64,000 nucleotides of DNA from Plantibacter flavus (GCF_002024505.1 NZ_CP019402.1:744001-808000); one strand, 5' to 3'; positions 18,303 to 27,873 are shown, counted from the stretch's first letter. Notes: generated by a model not told the origin, from the sequence alone. Made by a program: numbers and translations.

Positions 18303-19369
18303 AGCCCCTGCGCCTTCGAACGCCGGATGAGCACGATGAGGAGCGGGGCACCCACGAACGCCGTGACGATCCCGACCGGCATCTCGCCGGGGACGGCGAC
18401 CCGCCCGACGAGGTCGGACAGCAGGAAGATGATCGGCGCGAACACCATCGTGAACGGGAGCACCCAGCGCTGGTCCGGTCCGACGATGGCGCGGGCGAGG
18501 TAGGGCGACATGAGTCCGAGGAAGGCGATCGGTCCGGCCGCCGCGGTGGCCGAACCGCACAACAGGGTGATCGCGACGACCGAGAGCACCCGCGTCCGGA
18601 GCACCTTCGTGCCGAGGGAGGTCGCGAGGTCGTCTCCGAGGGCGACGGCGTTGAGCGACCGGGAGACGACGAGCGCGAGGACGACCCCGACGATGAGGAA
18701 CGGCAACACCCCGAGGAACACGTCCATCTGGCGGTTCTGCAGCGATCCGGCCTGCCAGAAGCGGATCTTGTCGAAGATGTCCGGGTTGCGGATCGTGATG
18801 GCGAAGGTCACTCCCTGGAGCGCGGCAGAGAGCGCGACGCCGGCGAGGACGAGGCGGACCGGGGTCGCGCCGGCGCGGCCCCGGGAGCCGATGACGTACA
18901 CGATGACGGAGGCGAGGCCCGCACCTGCGAAGGACCACCACACGTACGAGCTCAGGTCGGCGGTGCCGGCGATGGCGACGGCGAGCACGACCGCGATGTA
19001 CGCCCCGGCGTTGACGCCGAGGATGCCGGGGTCGGCGAGCGGGTTCCGCGTGACGGCCTGCATCATCGCTCCGGCGAGGCCGAGCGCCGCACCGACGCCG
19101 ATGGCCAGGAGCATGCGCGGCAGCCGGAACCCGGTGACGAGGATCGCGTTGGTGTCGTCGCCGCCCTGCGAGAGCGCCCGCCAGACCTCTGCGGCACTGA
19201 TGGTCCCCGAGCCGATGAAGAGGCTGCCGACGGCGATGGTGGCGAGCACGACGAGCGCTGCGACGAGGAGGAGCCAGCGTGAGGCGGTCGATCGGGCGAT
19301 GCCGGTCGACGCCTCTCGTGCGCGGGCGGCCGCGGTCGGGAGCCGCAGGCTGTCGAGGTCGGCGCTCAC
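18299..19369 (-). CDS. Iron-siderophore ABC transporter permease (FecC-like)
   Basis: This 356-residue FecCD permease carries RLPRMLLAIGVGAALGLAGA, MQAVTRNPLADPGILGVNAG and GPIAFLGLMSPYLAR, the same signatures as its neighbour. The GTG at 19369 lies five bases beyond the stop of the siderophore-interacting protein gene and is preferred to longer in-frame starts inside that gene. The two permeases probably form a heterodimer with the FecE-like ATPase. Confidence 0.9.
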   Translation of the reverse strand: MSADLDSLRLPTAAARAREASTGIARSTASRWLLLVAALVVLATIAVGSLFIGSGTISAAEVWRALSQGGDDTNAILVTGFRLPRMLLAIGVGAALGLAGAMMQAVTRNPLADPGILGVNAGAYIAVVLAVAIAGTADLSSYVWWSFAGAGLASVIVYVIGSRGRAGATPVRLVLAGVALSAALQGVTFAITIRNPDIFDKIRFWQAGSLQNRQMDVFLGVLPFLIVGVVLALVVSRSLNAVALGDDLATSLGTKVLRTRVLSVVAITLLCGSATAAAGPIAFLGLMSPYLARAIVGPDQRWVLPFTMVFAPIIFLLSDLVGRVAVPGEMPVGIVTAFVGAPLLIVLIRRSKAQGL

Positions 19370-19373
19370 CGGC

Positions 19374-20324
19374 TCATCGGTTGTCTTCGGCCTTGCCGTG
19401 TCGCCAGTAGCCCATGAACGCGACCGACTTGCGGTCGACGCCGCATCCGGAGACGAGGTGTCGGCGGAGCGTCTTGATGGCCGACGCCTCTCCGGCGAGC
19501 CACGCATAGAGCGGTGCGCTCTCGAGGACGGGGCCTCCGGTCGCGTTGACCGGTGCTTCCCAGAGCAGCTCGGTGTCGACGTCGACGTCCTCGAGTGCCG
19601 GCTGCGTGGCGATCGTGGCGGTGTCGACGCTCGGCGCGAGGCGGCTCGCGATGCGCTCGACCTCGGGGATGAGCAGGGTGCCCACGGGCTGGTCGCCGCG
19701 GGGGAGGACGACGACCTCGATCCCGTCGGGCTTCGTGGACAGGGCGGCGATGTCGTCCTCGTGCGGCAGCTCGACGACGGCGATCCCGCGCGCGGTGCTC
19801 GGCAGGCGCTCGAGGATCCCGGCGATCCCGGGCAGGGCCGTCTCGTCGCCAGCGAGGAGCACCTGGTCGACGGTGGCCGGCGCGTGCCAGTCGATGCCGC
19901 CGGCCGGGACGGCCGACCGGGCGTTCGGGACGTTGACGACGAGCTCGTCGCCGACCTTCGCGTCCATCGCCCAGGTGGACGCGGGGCCGACGCGGCCGTG
20001 CAGGGCGATGTCGACGTCGAACTCGGCGAGCTCGGGCCGGACCTCGCGGATCGTGTACGTGCGCATCGGGTGACGCTTGTCGTTGGGCAGCAGTCGCCAG
20101 GCCTGGTACCAGTCGTCGTGCATCGGCAGCTCGTCGAAACCGGTGTCGGGCAGCGGGAAGAGCAGCTTGATGCGCTGGTCGTGACGGTTGTCCGCGATGT
20201 GCTGGACCTCGGGGCCCGTGAACGTGAAACGCCGATAGCTCGGGCTCACCTGCTCGATGCGCCGGACGACGGCTGCGAGGAGGATGAAGATCGAGTCGGG
20301 GGTCTGTTCACTGAGGCGAGGCAT
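19374..20324 (-). CDS. Siderophore-interacting protein (FAD-dependent ferric reductase)
   Basis: The 316-residue protein has the SIP layout: an N-terminal FAD-binding beta barrel containing RTYTIREV and GPASTWAMDAKVGDEL, then a C-terminal NAD(P)H-binding-like domain with LLAGDETALPGIAGIL and the ending WLAGEASAIKTLRRHLV. Such proteins release iron from imported siderophores by reduction in the cytoplasm. It is first in the import operon, and an iron box lies three bases before its ATG, so it should be induced by iron limitation. Confidence 0.93.
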   Translation of the reverse strand: MPRLSEQTPDSIFILLAAVVRRIEQVSPSYRRFTFTGPEVQHIADNRHDQRIKLLFPLPDTGFDELPMHDDWYQAWRLLPNDKRHPMRTYTIREVRPELAEFDVDIALHGRVGPASTWAMDAKVGDELVVNVPNARSAVPAGGIDWHAPATVDQVLLAGDETALPGIAGILERLPSTARGIAVVELPHEDDIAALSTKPDGIEVVVLPRGDQPVGTLLIPEVERIASRLAPSVDTATIATQPALEDVDVDTELLWEAPVNATGGPVLESAPLYAWLAGEASAIKTLRRHLVSGCGVDRKSVAFMGYWRHGKAEDNR

Positions 20325-20326
20325 CG

Positions 20327-20345
20327 ATAGGTAAGCCTACCCTTC
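20327..20345. promoter_or_regulatory. IdeR/DtxR-like iron box at the siderophore operon start
   Basis: ATAGGTAAGCCTACCCTTC matches 14 of 19 positions of the IdeR consensus. It abuts the ATG of the siderophore-interacting protein gene, so the core promoter overlaps the box and the transcript is probably leaderless. It lies 58 bases from the HAIR operator of the divergent clpB. Confidence 0.82.
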
Positions 20346-20403
20346 GAAGCGCTGAAGGTCACCCGCCGATCGCACCTTGTCGGCGGGGAGTGGCGGTGGT
20401 AAA

Positions 20404-20424
20404 CTTGAGTCAGATTCACTCAAG
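20404..20424. promoter_or_regulatory. HAIR operator (HspR-binding inverted repeat)
   Basis: CTTGAGT (20404-20410), seven bases, and ACTCAAG (20418-20424) match the HAIR consensus CTTGAGT-N7-ACTCAAG exactly. HspR represses heat-shock genes through this site in actinobacteria. It lies 21 bases before the clpB ATG, with a ribosome-binding site (AGGAG, 20432-20436) between. Confidence 0.95.
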
Positions 20425-20445
20425 TTTGAACAGGAGACCGTACCC

Positions 20446-22608
20446 ATGCCAGCAGGCCAGACGCCTCAGCAAGAGGATCAGCGCAGCGCGCTCGAGCAGT
20501 ACGGCGTCAACCTGACCGAGATCGCCGCCTCCGGCAAGCTCGATCCGGTCATCGGCCGCGACGCCGAGATCCGTCGCGTGAGCCAGGTGCTCACGCGACG
20601 CACCAAGAACAACCCCGTCCTCATCGGCGAGCCCGGCGTCGGCAAGACCGCCGTCGTCGAGGGCCTCGCCCAGCGCATCGTCGCGGGCGACGTCGCCGAG
20701 AGCCTCAAGGGCAAGCAGCTCATCTCCCTCGACCTCTCCGCGCTCGTCGCCGGCGCCATGTACCGCGGGCAGTTCGAAGAGCGCCTCAAGGCCGTGCTCA
20801 AGGAGATCGACGAGTCCGACGGACAGATCATCACCTTCATCGACGAGCTCCACGTGCTCATGGGTGCCGGCGGCGGCGAGGGGTCCGTCGCGGCGGCCAA
20901 CATGCTGAAGCCCATGCTCGCCCGCGGCGAGCTGCGGCTGATCGGCGCGACCACGCTCGACGAGTACCGCGAGTTCATCGAGAAGGACGCCGCCATGGAG
21001 CGTCGCTTCCAGCAGGTGTTCGTGGGGGAGCCGAGCGTCGAGGACACGGTCGCCATCCTCCGCGGTCTCAAGGAGCGGTACGAGGCGCACCACAAGGTCG
21101 CCATCGCCGACAACGCGCTCGTCGCGGCGGCCGCCCTGTCCAACCGCTACATCACGTCGCGGCAGCTGCCCGACAAGGCGATCGATCTCATCGACGAGGC
21201 GGCCAGCCGACTGCGCATGGAGATCGACTCGGCTCCCGTCGAGATCGACGAGCTCCGACGCAGTGTCGACCGCCTGAAGCTCGAGGAGCTCGCCCTCAAG
21301 AAGGAGAAGGACGACGCCTCGAAGGAGCGCCTCGCCCGCCTTCGGGAGGACCTCGCGACCCGCCAGGCCGCGCTCGGCGAACTGCAGGCGCGCTGGGAGC
21401 GCGAGCGCGCGAGCCTCAACCGGGTCGGCGACCTCAAGAAGCAGCTCGACGCCGCCCGGAGCAAGGCCGAACGCGCCCAGCGCGAGGGCAAGCTCGAACA
21501 GGCGTCCAAGCTGCTCTACGCCGACATCCCGCAGCTCGAACGCGAACTCGCGCTCGCGGAGTCGGCCGAGCAGGACACCGACGGCGAACCCCGGATGGTC
21601 AACGACCAGGTGACCGCCGAGGACATCGCCGCCGTCATCGCCGCGTGGACCGGCATCCCCGTCGGTCGCCTGTTGCAGGGCGAGACGGAGAAACTGCTGC
21701 ACCTCGAGCAGGAGCTGTCCCGCCGACTCATCGGGCAGCACCGTGCGGTCGCCGCCGTGTCCGACGCCGTCCGGCGCACCCGGGCCGGCATCTCCGATCC
21801 CGACCGTCCGACCGGCTCCTTCATGTTCCTCGGCCCCACCGGCGTCGGCAAGACCGAGCTGGCGAAGGCGCTCGCCGAGTTCCTCTTCGACGACGAGAAG
21901 GCCATGGTCCGCATCGACATGTCCGAGTACGGCGAGAAGCACTCGGTCTCCCGGCTCGTCGGTGCACCTCCGGGGTACGTCGGCTACGAGCAGGGCGGGC
22001 AGCTCACCGAGGCCGTCCGTCGACGCCCGTACTCCGTCGTGCTGCTCGACGAGGTCGAGAAGGCGCACCCCGAGGTGTTCGACATCCTCCTGCAGGTGCT
22101 CGACGACGGTCGCCTGACCGACGGCCAGGGGCGCACGGTCGACTTCCGGAACGTCATCCTCGTGCTGACGTCCAACCTCGGCTCGCAGTACCTGATGGAC
22201 GCCTCGCTCTCCCTCGAGCAGAAGGAGGAGGCGGTCCAGCAGCTCGTGCGCCAGGCCTTCAAACCGGAGTTCATCAACCGTCTCGACGACATCGTCGTGT
22301 TCCAGCCGCTCAGCGAAGCGGAGCTCGGCCAGATCGTCGAGCTCTACATCGATCGCCTGCAGCGTCGACTGGGCGAGCGTCGGCTGCACCTCGCGGTCAC
22401 GCCCGATGCGCGTGCGTGGCTCGCGGAGCGCGGCTACGACCCCATGTACGGCGCGCGTCCGCTGCGTCGACTCATGCAGCGGGAGATCGACGACCGCCTC
22501 GCGCGGGCGATCCTCGACGGCTCGATCCGCGACGGCGACACCGTCCACGTCGAGCTCGCGAGCGACGGCGACGGCCTCACGGTCGAGCGCGCGGTGGTCC
22601 CGGCCTAG
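20446..22608 (+). CDS. clpB: ClpB-type disaggregase lacking the N-terminal Clp_N domain
   Basis: The 720-residue protein begins directly before nucleotide-binding domain 1 (Walker A GEPGVGKT, residues 61-68; Walker [10 protein letters not shown]). A long ClpB-type coiled-coil middle domain follows at about 266-385. Domain 2 has Walker A GPTGVGKT (463-470), Walker [16 protein letters not shown] and sensor LTSNLGS, and the C-terminal domain ends the protein. Full-length ClpB has about 850-870 residues; the missing part is the N-terminal substrate-binding domain. The middle domain marks it as a DnaK-linked disaggregase rather than ClpA/ClpC. The start is fixed by AGGAG nine bases upstream, and the operator leaves no room for a longer gene. 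No dnaK or hspR is nearby. Confidence 0.95.
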   Translation: MPAGQTPQQEDQRSALEQYGVNLTEIAASGKLDPVIGRDAEIRRVSQVLTRRTKNNPVLIGEPGVGKTAVVEGLAQRIVAGDVAESLKGKQLISLDLSALVAGAMYRGQFEERLKAVLKEIDESDGQIITFIDELHVLMGAGGGEGSVAAANMLKPMLARGELRLIGATTLDEYREFIEKDAAMERRFQQVFVGEPSVEDTVAILRGLKERYEAHHKVAIADNALVAAAALSNRYITSRQLPDKAIDLIDEAASRLRMEIDSAPVEIDELRRSVDRLKLEELALKKEKDDASKERLARLREDLATRQAALGELQARWERERASLNRVGDLKKQLDAARSKAERAQREGKLEQASKLLYADIPQLERELALAESAEQDTDGEPRMVNDQVTAEDIAAVIAAWTGIPVGRLLQGETEKLLHLEQELSRRLIGQHRAVAAVSDAVRRTRAGISDPDRPTGSFMFLGPTGVGKTELAKALAEFLFDDEKAMVRIDMSEYGEKHSVSRLVGAPPGYVGYEQGGQLTEAVRRRPYSVVLLDEVEKAHPEVFDILLQVLDDGRLTDGQGRTVDFRNVILVLTSNLGSQYLMDASLSLEQKEEAVQQLVRQAFKPEFINRLDDIVVFQPLSEAELGQIVELYIDRLQRRLGERRLHLAVTPDARAWLAERGYDPMYGARPLRRLMQREIDDRLARAILDGSIRDGDTVHVELASDGDGLTVERAVVPA

Positions 22609-22624
22609 CCTGGCTGCTTGCGGC

Positions 22625-22728
22625 CAGCGCGGTGCGCTGACCCGAGCGCAGCCTATCGACGTGAGCGCACCCCTCCGAAGGGGTGCGCTCACGCGTCTGC
22701 CCCGCGCTCGCGCGACAGCACCGCGCTG
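22625..22728. repeat. Long palindromic intergenic element, family A copy 2
   Basis: Three paired blocks share one centre: 22625-22634 with 22719-22728, 22643-22649 with 22704-22710, and 22661-22673 with 22680-22692 around the loop TCCGAA. It shares CCAGCGCGGTGCGCTGAC with the element at 14837-14943. The inner stem could also end clpB transcription. Confidence 0.85.
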
Positions 22729-22832
22729 ACAGTGACCCCCGAGTGGGGGAGGAAACCCCTGGTGCCCGACGGATGCCGCGCACTAGCGTGATCCTCGCGG
22801 TGGGCCCGGTCGGCGCGCCCTGAGAGGACACG

Positions 22833-23810
22833 ATGTCGCACGCAGCCCCGATCACGACGCCCGAGACCAGCGGCACCGCCGCGCCCCTCTGGCGTCACGC
22901 ACACGCCCCCGCCTGGTTCTTCTTCGGCGGCCTGGCGCTCTGGCTGTTCCTGCTGCTGGTGCCGCACGTGCTCCTCGGTAACCCGGCGGTGGTCCCCGCG
23001 TGGATCCTGCTCGGCTCAGGGCTGGCCGCGTCCACCCTGCTGCTCATCATGGCCCGACGTCTCCAGTCGGGCGACGGCGTCACGACGGCGACGCTCCTCT
23101 GGGCGGTGCTGGTCGGAGGCTTCATCGCCATCACGCTCGGCAGCACCTTCGACTCCCTCATCGGCGTCGCCGCGACCGATGCCGGCGAGAACCCGCACGA
23201 CATCGGGCTCTTCTTCGCCGGGGTCGCCGAGGAACTGGCGAAGATCATCGCCGTCGTGATCGTGGCATGGCGGTTGCCGGTGAAGACCGCCCGGGGTGGT
23301 CTCTTCGTCGGCGGTGCCGTCGGCATCGGCTTCGCCGTCCTCGAGAACCTCTGGTACATCGGACAGGGATGGGCGGCCGGCGTCGAAGCATCGCAGAAGC
23401 TCGCCGCCGGCTCACCACCCCTCGAGACCATCCTCACGCACCCGGCGTTCCAGGCGGCCGGAGCCGCGTTCGCCCGGACGATCTTCGACCCGGTCGGCCA
23501 CCCACTGTGGACGGCGCTGCTCGCCGCCGCGGTGTTCGCCGCTGCACGCAACGGACGGTTCCGGATCACCGTGGGGGTGCTCCTGACCTACGTGCTCGTC
23601 GCGGTCATGCACGGCCTGTGGGACGGTAACACCGTGCTCTGGGGGCTGCTGTTCCCGGCCATGCCGGTGCTCAAGGTGCTCGTCGTCCCGGCCATGATCG
23701 TGCTCGTCGTCGCCTTCGCGCTCATCTGGCGGGCACAGGCCCGTCGGATCAACCGTGACGCCGGCGTCGTGTCGCTCCACGTCCCGCGTCGCGAGCGCAA
23801 GCAGGCCTGA
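22833..23810 (+). CDS. PrsW family intramembrane metalloprotease
   Basis: The 325-residue protein has about eight membrane segments and the three PrsW motifs: EELAK in FFAGVAEELAKIIAVV, the GFAVLENLWY segment, and the two histidine motifs FDPVGHPLW and VMHGLWDGN. These hold the metal and catalytic glutamate within the membrane. PrsW proteases cleave anti-sigma factors or related membrane proteins in other bacteria; the target here is unknown. A TAGCGT promoter-like box lies at 22784-22789 and GAGAGGAC before the start serves as ribosome-binding site. Confidence 0.88.
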   Translation: MSHAAPITTPETSGTAAPLWRHAHAPAWFFFGGLALWLFLLLVPHVLLGNPAVVPAWILLGSGLAASTLLLIMARRLQSGDGVTTATLLWAVLVGGFIAITLGSTFDSLIGVAATDAGENPHDIGLFFAGVAEELAKIIAVVIVAWRLPVKTARGGLFVGGAVGIGFAVLENLWYIGQGWAAGVEASQKLAAGSPPLETILTHPAFQAAGAAFARTIFDPVGHPLWTALLAAAVFAAARNGRFRITVGVLLTYVLVAVMHGLWDGNTVLWGLLFPAMPVLKVLVVPAMIVLVVAFALIWRAQARRINRDAGVVSLHVPRRERKQA

Positions 23811-23897
23811 CCACCGGAGGCGCGAGACCTGCTGGGATCCGGGCATGCCGGGGAGTAGCGTGAAGCGCACCTGATCCGCGACGCCGAGGAGACACCC

Positions 23898-24317
23898 ATG
23901 TTGGGACGCAAGACCTTCGAACAGCGAGAGGTCGACCAGGCGAAGACGATGATCGCCGCGCTGGTCGCCGGACGCGAGACGCTGGCCGAGGCCGGCGCGG
24001 ACCCGGCAGCGCTGGCCGTGGTCGACCCCGAGTTCTTCACCGGCCTCACCCTCGTGCTCGACCGGCCGTTCGTCCACCGGGTGCGCTCGGTGCTCGGGAA
24101 AGGTCCCGGGGCCCTCAACGAGCTCGAACTCATCGTCGCGTCGATCCTCGACCACGACCGTGTGTTCACGGTGGGGACCGTGTTGCAGTACGCCGATGGG
24201 GCGTCGTTCACCGGCCTCGTCCCGGGCGAGACGATCCGGCTGAGCGCCGAGCAGTTCGAGCGCCTCGCCGTCGGCGTCTTCGCCGAGTTGGAGGAGTTGT
24301 TCGTCGAAGCGGTGTGA
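23898..24317 (+). CDS. Conserved-looking soluble protein of unknown function
   Basis: This 139-residue protein is soluble, mainly helical at both ends (FEQREVDQAKTMIAALVAGR and FERLAVGVFAELEELFVEAV) with a central beta region (VFTVGTVLQYADGASFTGLV). GAGGAG lies nine bases before the ATG and a TAGCGT promoter box lies further upstream. I do not recognise the family and no catalytic motif is seen. Codon use matches the neighbours, so it is probably native. Confidence 0.7.
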   Translation: MLGRKTFEQREVDQAKTMIAALVAGRETLAEAGADPAALAVVDPEFFTGLTLVLDRPFVHRVRSVLGKGPGALNELELIVASILDHDRVFTVGTVLQYADGASFTGLVPGETIRLSAEQFERLAVGVFAELEELFVEAV

Positions 24318-24377
24318 GGTGCGGCGTCGGCCGCGAGTCTGCGTCACGCACTCCGCGGACGGTGCCACGATCAGCTC

Positions 24378-25031
24378 GTGAGCTCATCGACGTCCGGACC
24401 GATCGCCCTGCGGCACGGCGCGAAACTCCGCCTGATCCTGTCCGCCGTCATCGGCTTGGGCGTCGGGGTGGCCACTGGCCTGACCTGGTTCTGGGCGGGG
24501 GCGATCCTGGCCGGCTGGGGAGCCACGTGCGTCGTCTTCATCGTCTCGCTCTGGGCGCGTATCTGGCGGATGGGCCCGGCACGCACGCGCGAGCATGCGA
24601 CCTCGGAGGAACCCGGACGGACGACGAGCGAGGTCCTCATCGTGCTGGCGAGCGTCGGGAGCCTGGTCGCCCTCAGCGTCGTGATCCTGCAGGCGCGGGC
24701 GTCGACCGGCGTCGAACAGGGCCTGCTGGCGGGGTTCTCGGTGCTGAGTGTCGCCATGTCGTGGGCGCTCATCCACACGATCTACACCCTCCGGTACGCA
24801 CGCATGTACTTCGCTGCTCCGGAGGGCGGCATCGACTTCAACCAGGAGGAGGCGCCCCAGTACAGCGACTTCGCCTACCTCTCGTTCGACCTCGGCATGA
24901 CGTACCAGGTCTCCGATACGACGCTGCGGTCCAGTGAGCTGCGCCGAACCGTGCTCAAGCACACGCTGCTGTCGTACCTCTTCGGCTCCGTGATCCTGGC
25001 GACCGTCATCAACCTCGTCGCGGGGCTGTAG
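24378..25031 (+). CDS. DUF1345 family membrane protein
   Basis: The 217-residue product has about five membrane helices and the DUF1345 core IHTIYTLRYARMYFAAPEGG followed by DFAYLSFDLGMTYQVSDT. The family is widespread but its role is not established. It uses a GTG start. It ends 83 bases before a convergent nitroreductase gene; the gap holds a small palindrome around ACTGCGCAG that may act as a weak terminator. Confidence 0.85.
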   Translation: MSSSTSGPIALRHGAKLRLILSAVIGLGVGVATGLTWFWAGAILAGWGATCVVFIVSLWARIWRMGPARTREHATSEEPGRTTSEVLIVLASVGSLVALSVVILQARASTGVEQGLLAGFSVLSVAMSWALIHTIYTLRYARMYFAAPEGGIDFNQEEAPQYSDFAYLSFDLGMTYQVSDTTLRSSELRRTVLKHTLLSYLFGSVILATVINLVAGL

Positions 25032-25114
25032 CGGCGCCCTAGGTCCCCGCGAACGACGACTGCGCAGTCAGGCGGACCGGACTGCGCAGCGTGGTGGTGC
25101 AGGAACCGAGCGGA

Positions 25115-25696
25115 CTACTCCTGGACGATCACGAGGTCGGCGAGCGGACGACGCTCGCGCGGAGCGGTCTCGCGGTCGCGGAGCATGCCCTCCGGCAGGA
25201 GTTCCGGGTCGCCGAGCTCGCCGAGCGCGGTGACGGTGAACGGCAGGAGGCCGTCCGGCAGCGAGAACGCCTCGCGGATGCCGTCGGCGGAGAAGCCGGC
25301 CATCTGGTGTGCGAACAGGCCGTCGCTGTGGGCCTGGACGCTCAAGTGCGCCATCGCCTGGCCGAGGTCGTAGATGGCCCAGGGACGCTCGTTCCCCTCG
25401 TCGTCGACCGTCTCGGCGACGGCGACGATGAGCGCGCCCGCCTGAGCGGCCCACCCTCGGTTGAACGCCACCAGCTGCTCAGCGATCGCGTCGAACGCGG
25501 CGGTCCCCTTAGTGCCGACGATGAACCGCCAGGGCTGCACGTTGTTGGCGCTCGGCGACCAACGCGCGGCTTCCAGGGCCGAGGCCATCTTCGCGGCGGC
25601 GACGGGCTCGCTCACGAAGGAGCGGGGGCTCCACCGGTCGGCGAGGACGTCGAGGATGGGGGCGTCGGTCTGGGCGGTACGGGTGACGATGGACAT
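25115..25696 (-). CDS. Nitroreductase family FMN oxidoreductase
   Basis: The 193-residue protein starts with LDVLADRWSPRSFVSEPV and contains the FMN-site segments EAARWSPSANNVQPWRFIV and YDLGQAMAHLSVQAHSDGL, as in small NAD(P)H-dependent nitroreductases. It would reduce quinones or nitro compounds as a cytoplasmic dimer. A much longer in-frame extension upstream was rejected because it overlaps the acetyl-CoA synthetase gene and lacks family similarity. It lies 80 bases downstream of that gene on the same strand. Confidence 0.88.
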   Translation of the reverse strand: MSIVTRTAQTDAPILDVLADRWSPRSFVSEPVAAAKMASALEAARWSPSANNVQPWRFIVGTKGTAAFDAIAEQLVAFNRGWAAQAGALIVAVAETVDDEGNERPWAIYDLGQAMAHLSVQAHSDGLFAHQMAGFSADGIREAFSLPDGLLPFTVTALGELGDPELLPEGMLRDRETAPRERRPLADLVIVQE

Positions 25697-25776
25697 GCGG
25701 TCTCCAAGCGGAACAAGGGAAGTGGACAGAGGCTGCGTCGCCATTGACGATGGATGCAACTGCATCGATCGAGGCG

Positions 25777-27873
25777 CTATTCCCGGGTTCGAGGGGTCCG
25801 TGCAGCAGTGACGATCTCGGCGATCCGGTGCGGGGCCGCTTCGTCCTGCAGCGAGGTCGTGTCGCCGAGGGGCCGCTGGTCGACGATGTCGCCGAGCAGA
25901 CGCCGCATGATCTTCCCCGAGCGGGTCTTCGGCAGGTCTGGGACCACGAAGACGTCGCGAGGCTTCGCGATCGGGCCGATCTCGTTCGCCACGTGGGAGC
26001 GCAGTGCCTCGCGGAGTGCCGCAGAGCGATCCAACCAGTACGCCTCGCCGTCGGCCTCGGGCCCGTGGGACCGCGAGGAGGGGATGACGAACGCGGCGAT
26101 CGCGCTCCCCGTGATCGGGTCGTGCACGCCGACGACGCCGGCCTCGCCCACGTGGGGATGCGACACGAGGGCCGATTCGATCTCGATGGTCGACAGGCGG
26201 TGGCCCGAGACGTTGATGACGTCGTCGACGCGCCCGAGGACCCAGATGTCGCCGTCCTCGTCCCACTTCGCGCCGTCGCCGGAGAAGAAGTAGCCCTGCC
26301 TCCAGTACTTCGCCCAGTACGAGTCGCGGTAGCGCTCCGGGTTGCCCCAGACCGTGCGTGCGAGCGACGGCCCGAAACGGCTGACGACCAGGTATCCGCC
26401 GGATCCGTACGGCACCGTCTCGCCGTCCTCGTCGACGACCAACGCCTCCAGGCCGGGGAGTGCGCGACTGCCGGAACCCGGCTTGATCGTGGTCGCGCCG
26501 GGGAGCGGCGCGATGACGGCCGACCCCGTCTCCGACTGCCACCAGGTGTCGACGACCGGGGTCTCGCCGCGCCCGATGCGCTCGCGGAACCACATCCAGG
26601 CCTCGGGGTTGATCGCCTCACCGACGGTGCCGAGAAGCCGGAGGGTCGAGAGGTCGTACTCGGCGGGTGGTCCCTCGGGGAACCACGTCATGAGGGTCCG
26701 GATGAGCGTGGGTGCCGTGTAGTACGTCGTCACGCCGTAGCGCTCGATGATCTCGAAGTGCCGTGCCTGGTGCGGAGTGTTCGGCGTGCCCTCGTAGATC
26801 ACCTGGGTGAGCCCGTTCGAGAGTGGACCGTAGATCTCATAGGTGTGTGCGGTGACCCAGGCGAGATCGGCGGTGCACCAGTGGACGTCGTCGTCCTTGG
26901 CGTCGAAGATCGCCCAGTGGGTCCAGGACGCCTGCGTGAGATAGCCGCCAGAGGTGTGGACGAGTCCCTTGGGCTTCCCGGTGGTGCCGCTCGTGTAGAT
27001 GATGAAGAGCGGGTTCTCCGCATCGAACGCCTCGGCCTCGTGGGTGTCGGCGGCGACACCCACGGTGTCGTGCCACCAGACGTCGCGACCGGGGGTCCAA
27101 GGCACGTTCGGCGTCTCGTCGCCCGTGCGTGCGACGACGAGCACGTGCTCGATGGACGGCACACCGTCGACGGCGGCGTCGGCGTTCTGCTTGACGGGCA
27201 CAGCGGTACCCCGGCGGTACTGGCCGTCGGTGGTGATGAGCAGCTTCGCCTCGGTGTCCTCCACCCGGAAGCGCAGCGCCTCGGCGGAGAACCCACCGAA
27301 CACGAGGGAGTGGATGGCGCCGATGCGCGCGACGGCGAGGGTGGCGATGACCGTCTCGGGGATGACCGGCAGGTAGATGACGACGCGGTCGCCCTGCCCG
27401 ATGCCGAGTGCCGTCAGGGCGTTGGCGGCCTTCGCGACCTCGCGCTGCAACTCGGCGTAGGTGATGGAGCGGCGGTCGCCCGGCTCGCCCTCGAAGTGGA
27501 GGGCGACCTTGTCGCCTCGTCCGGCATCGACGTGGCGGTCGACGCAGTTGACCGCCACGTTGAGCGTTCCCCCGGCGAACCAGGTGGCGGCGGGGACGGT
27601 GAGCTCGGGCTCGGGGTCCGTCGGGTCGGACCCGTCGACCGGTCGGGCCGGGTCCCACGTGTGCGCCGTGTGCCACGGGGTGACCCAGTCGAGGCGTCGG
27701 GCCTGCTCCTCCCAGAACGCCACGGGGTCGGCGGCCGCGCGGACCCACTCCTCCGGGCCGACGTTCGCCGTCCGGGCGAGGTCGGCCGGCGGGGCGTAGC
27801 TGCGGGTCTCGGCGAGGAGGTTCGCGATGGTGGCGGCGGGCGCCGCGGACGTCGATCCATCAGTGGGAGGCAT
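25777..27873 (-). CDS. acs: Acetyl/propionyl-CoA synthetase (AMP-forming)
   Basis: The 698-residue enzyme activates acetate or a similar short-chain acid to the CoA thioester through an acyl-AMP. It has the Acs N-terminal extension (FWEEQARRLDWVTPW), the phosphate-binding loop IYTSGTTGKPKGLVH, the acid-pocket WWQSETGSAV region, and the conserved lysine that is acetylated for control in TRSGKIMRRLL. Length is slightly above the usual 650. Specificity for acetate over propionate cannot be fixed. It may share a transcript with the downstream nitroreductase. Confidence 0.93.
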   Translation of the reverse strand: MPPTDGSTSAAPAATIANLLAETRSYAPPADLARTANVGPEEWVRAAADPVAFWEEQARRLDWVTPWHTAHTWDPARPVDGSDPTDPEPELTVPAATWFAGGTLNVAVNCVDRHVDAGRGDKVALHFEGEPGDRRSITYAELQREVAKAANALTALGIGQGDRVVIYLPVIPETVIATLAVARIGAIHSLVFGGFSAEALRFRVEDTEAKLLITTDGQYRRGTAVPVKQNADAAVDGVPSIEHVLVVARTGDETPNVPWTPGRDVWWHDTVGVAADTHEAEAFDAENPLFIIYTSGTTGKPKGLVHTSGGYLTQASWTHWAIFDAKDDDVHWCTADLAWVTAHTYEIYGPLSNGLTQVIYEGTPNTPHQARHFEIIERYGVTTYYTAPTLIRTLMTWFPEGPPAEYDLSTLRLLGTVGEAINPEAWMWFRERIGRGETPVVDTWWQSETGSAVIAPLPGATTIKPGSGSRALPGLEALVVDEDGETVPYGSGGYLVVSRFGPSLARTVWGNPERYRDSYWAKYWRQGYFFSGDGAKWDEDGDIWVLGRVDDVINVSGHRLSTIEIESALVSHPHVGEAGVVGVHDPITGSAIAAFVIPSSRSHGPEADGEAYWLDRSAALREALRSHVANEIGPIAKPRDVFVVPDLPKTRSGKIMRRLLGDIVDQRPLGDTTSLQDEAAPHRIAEIVTAARTPRTRE

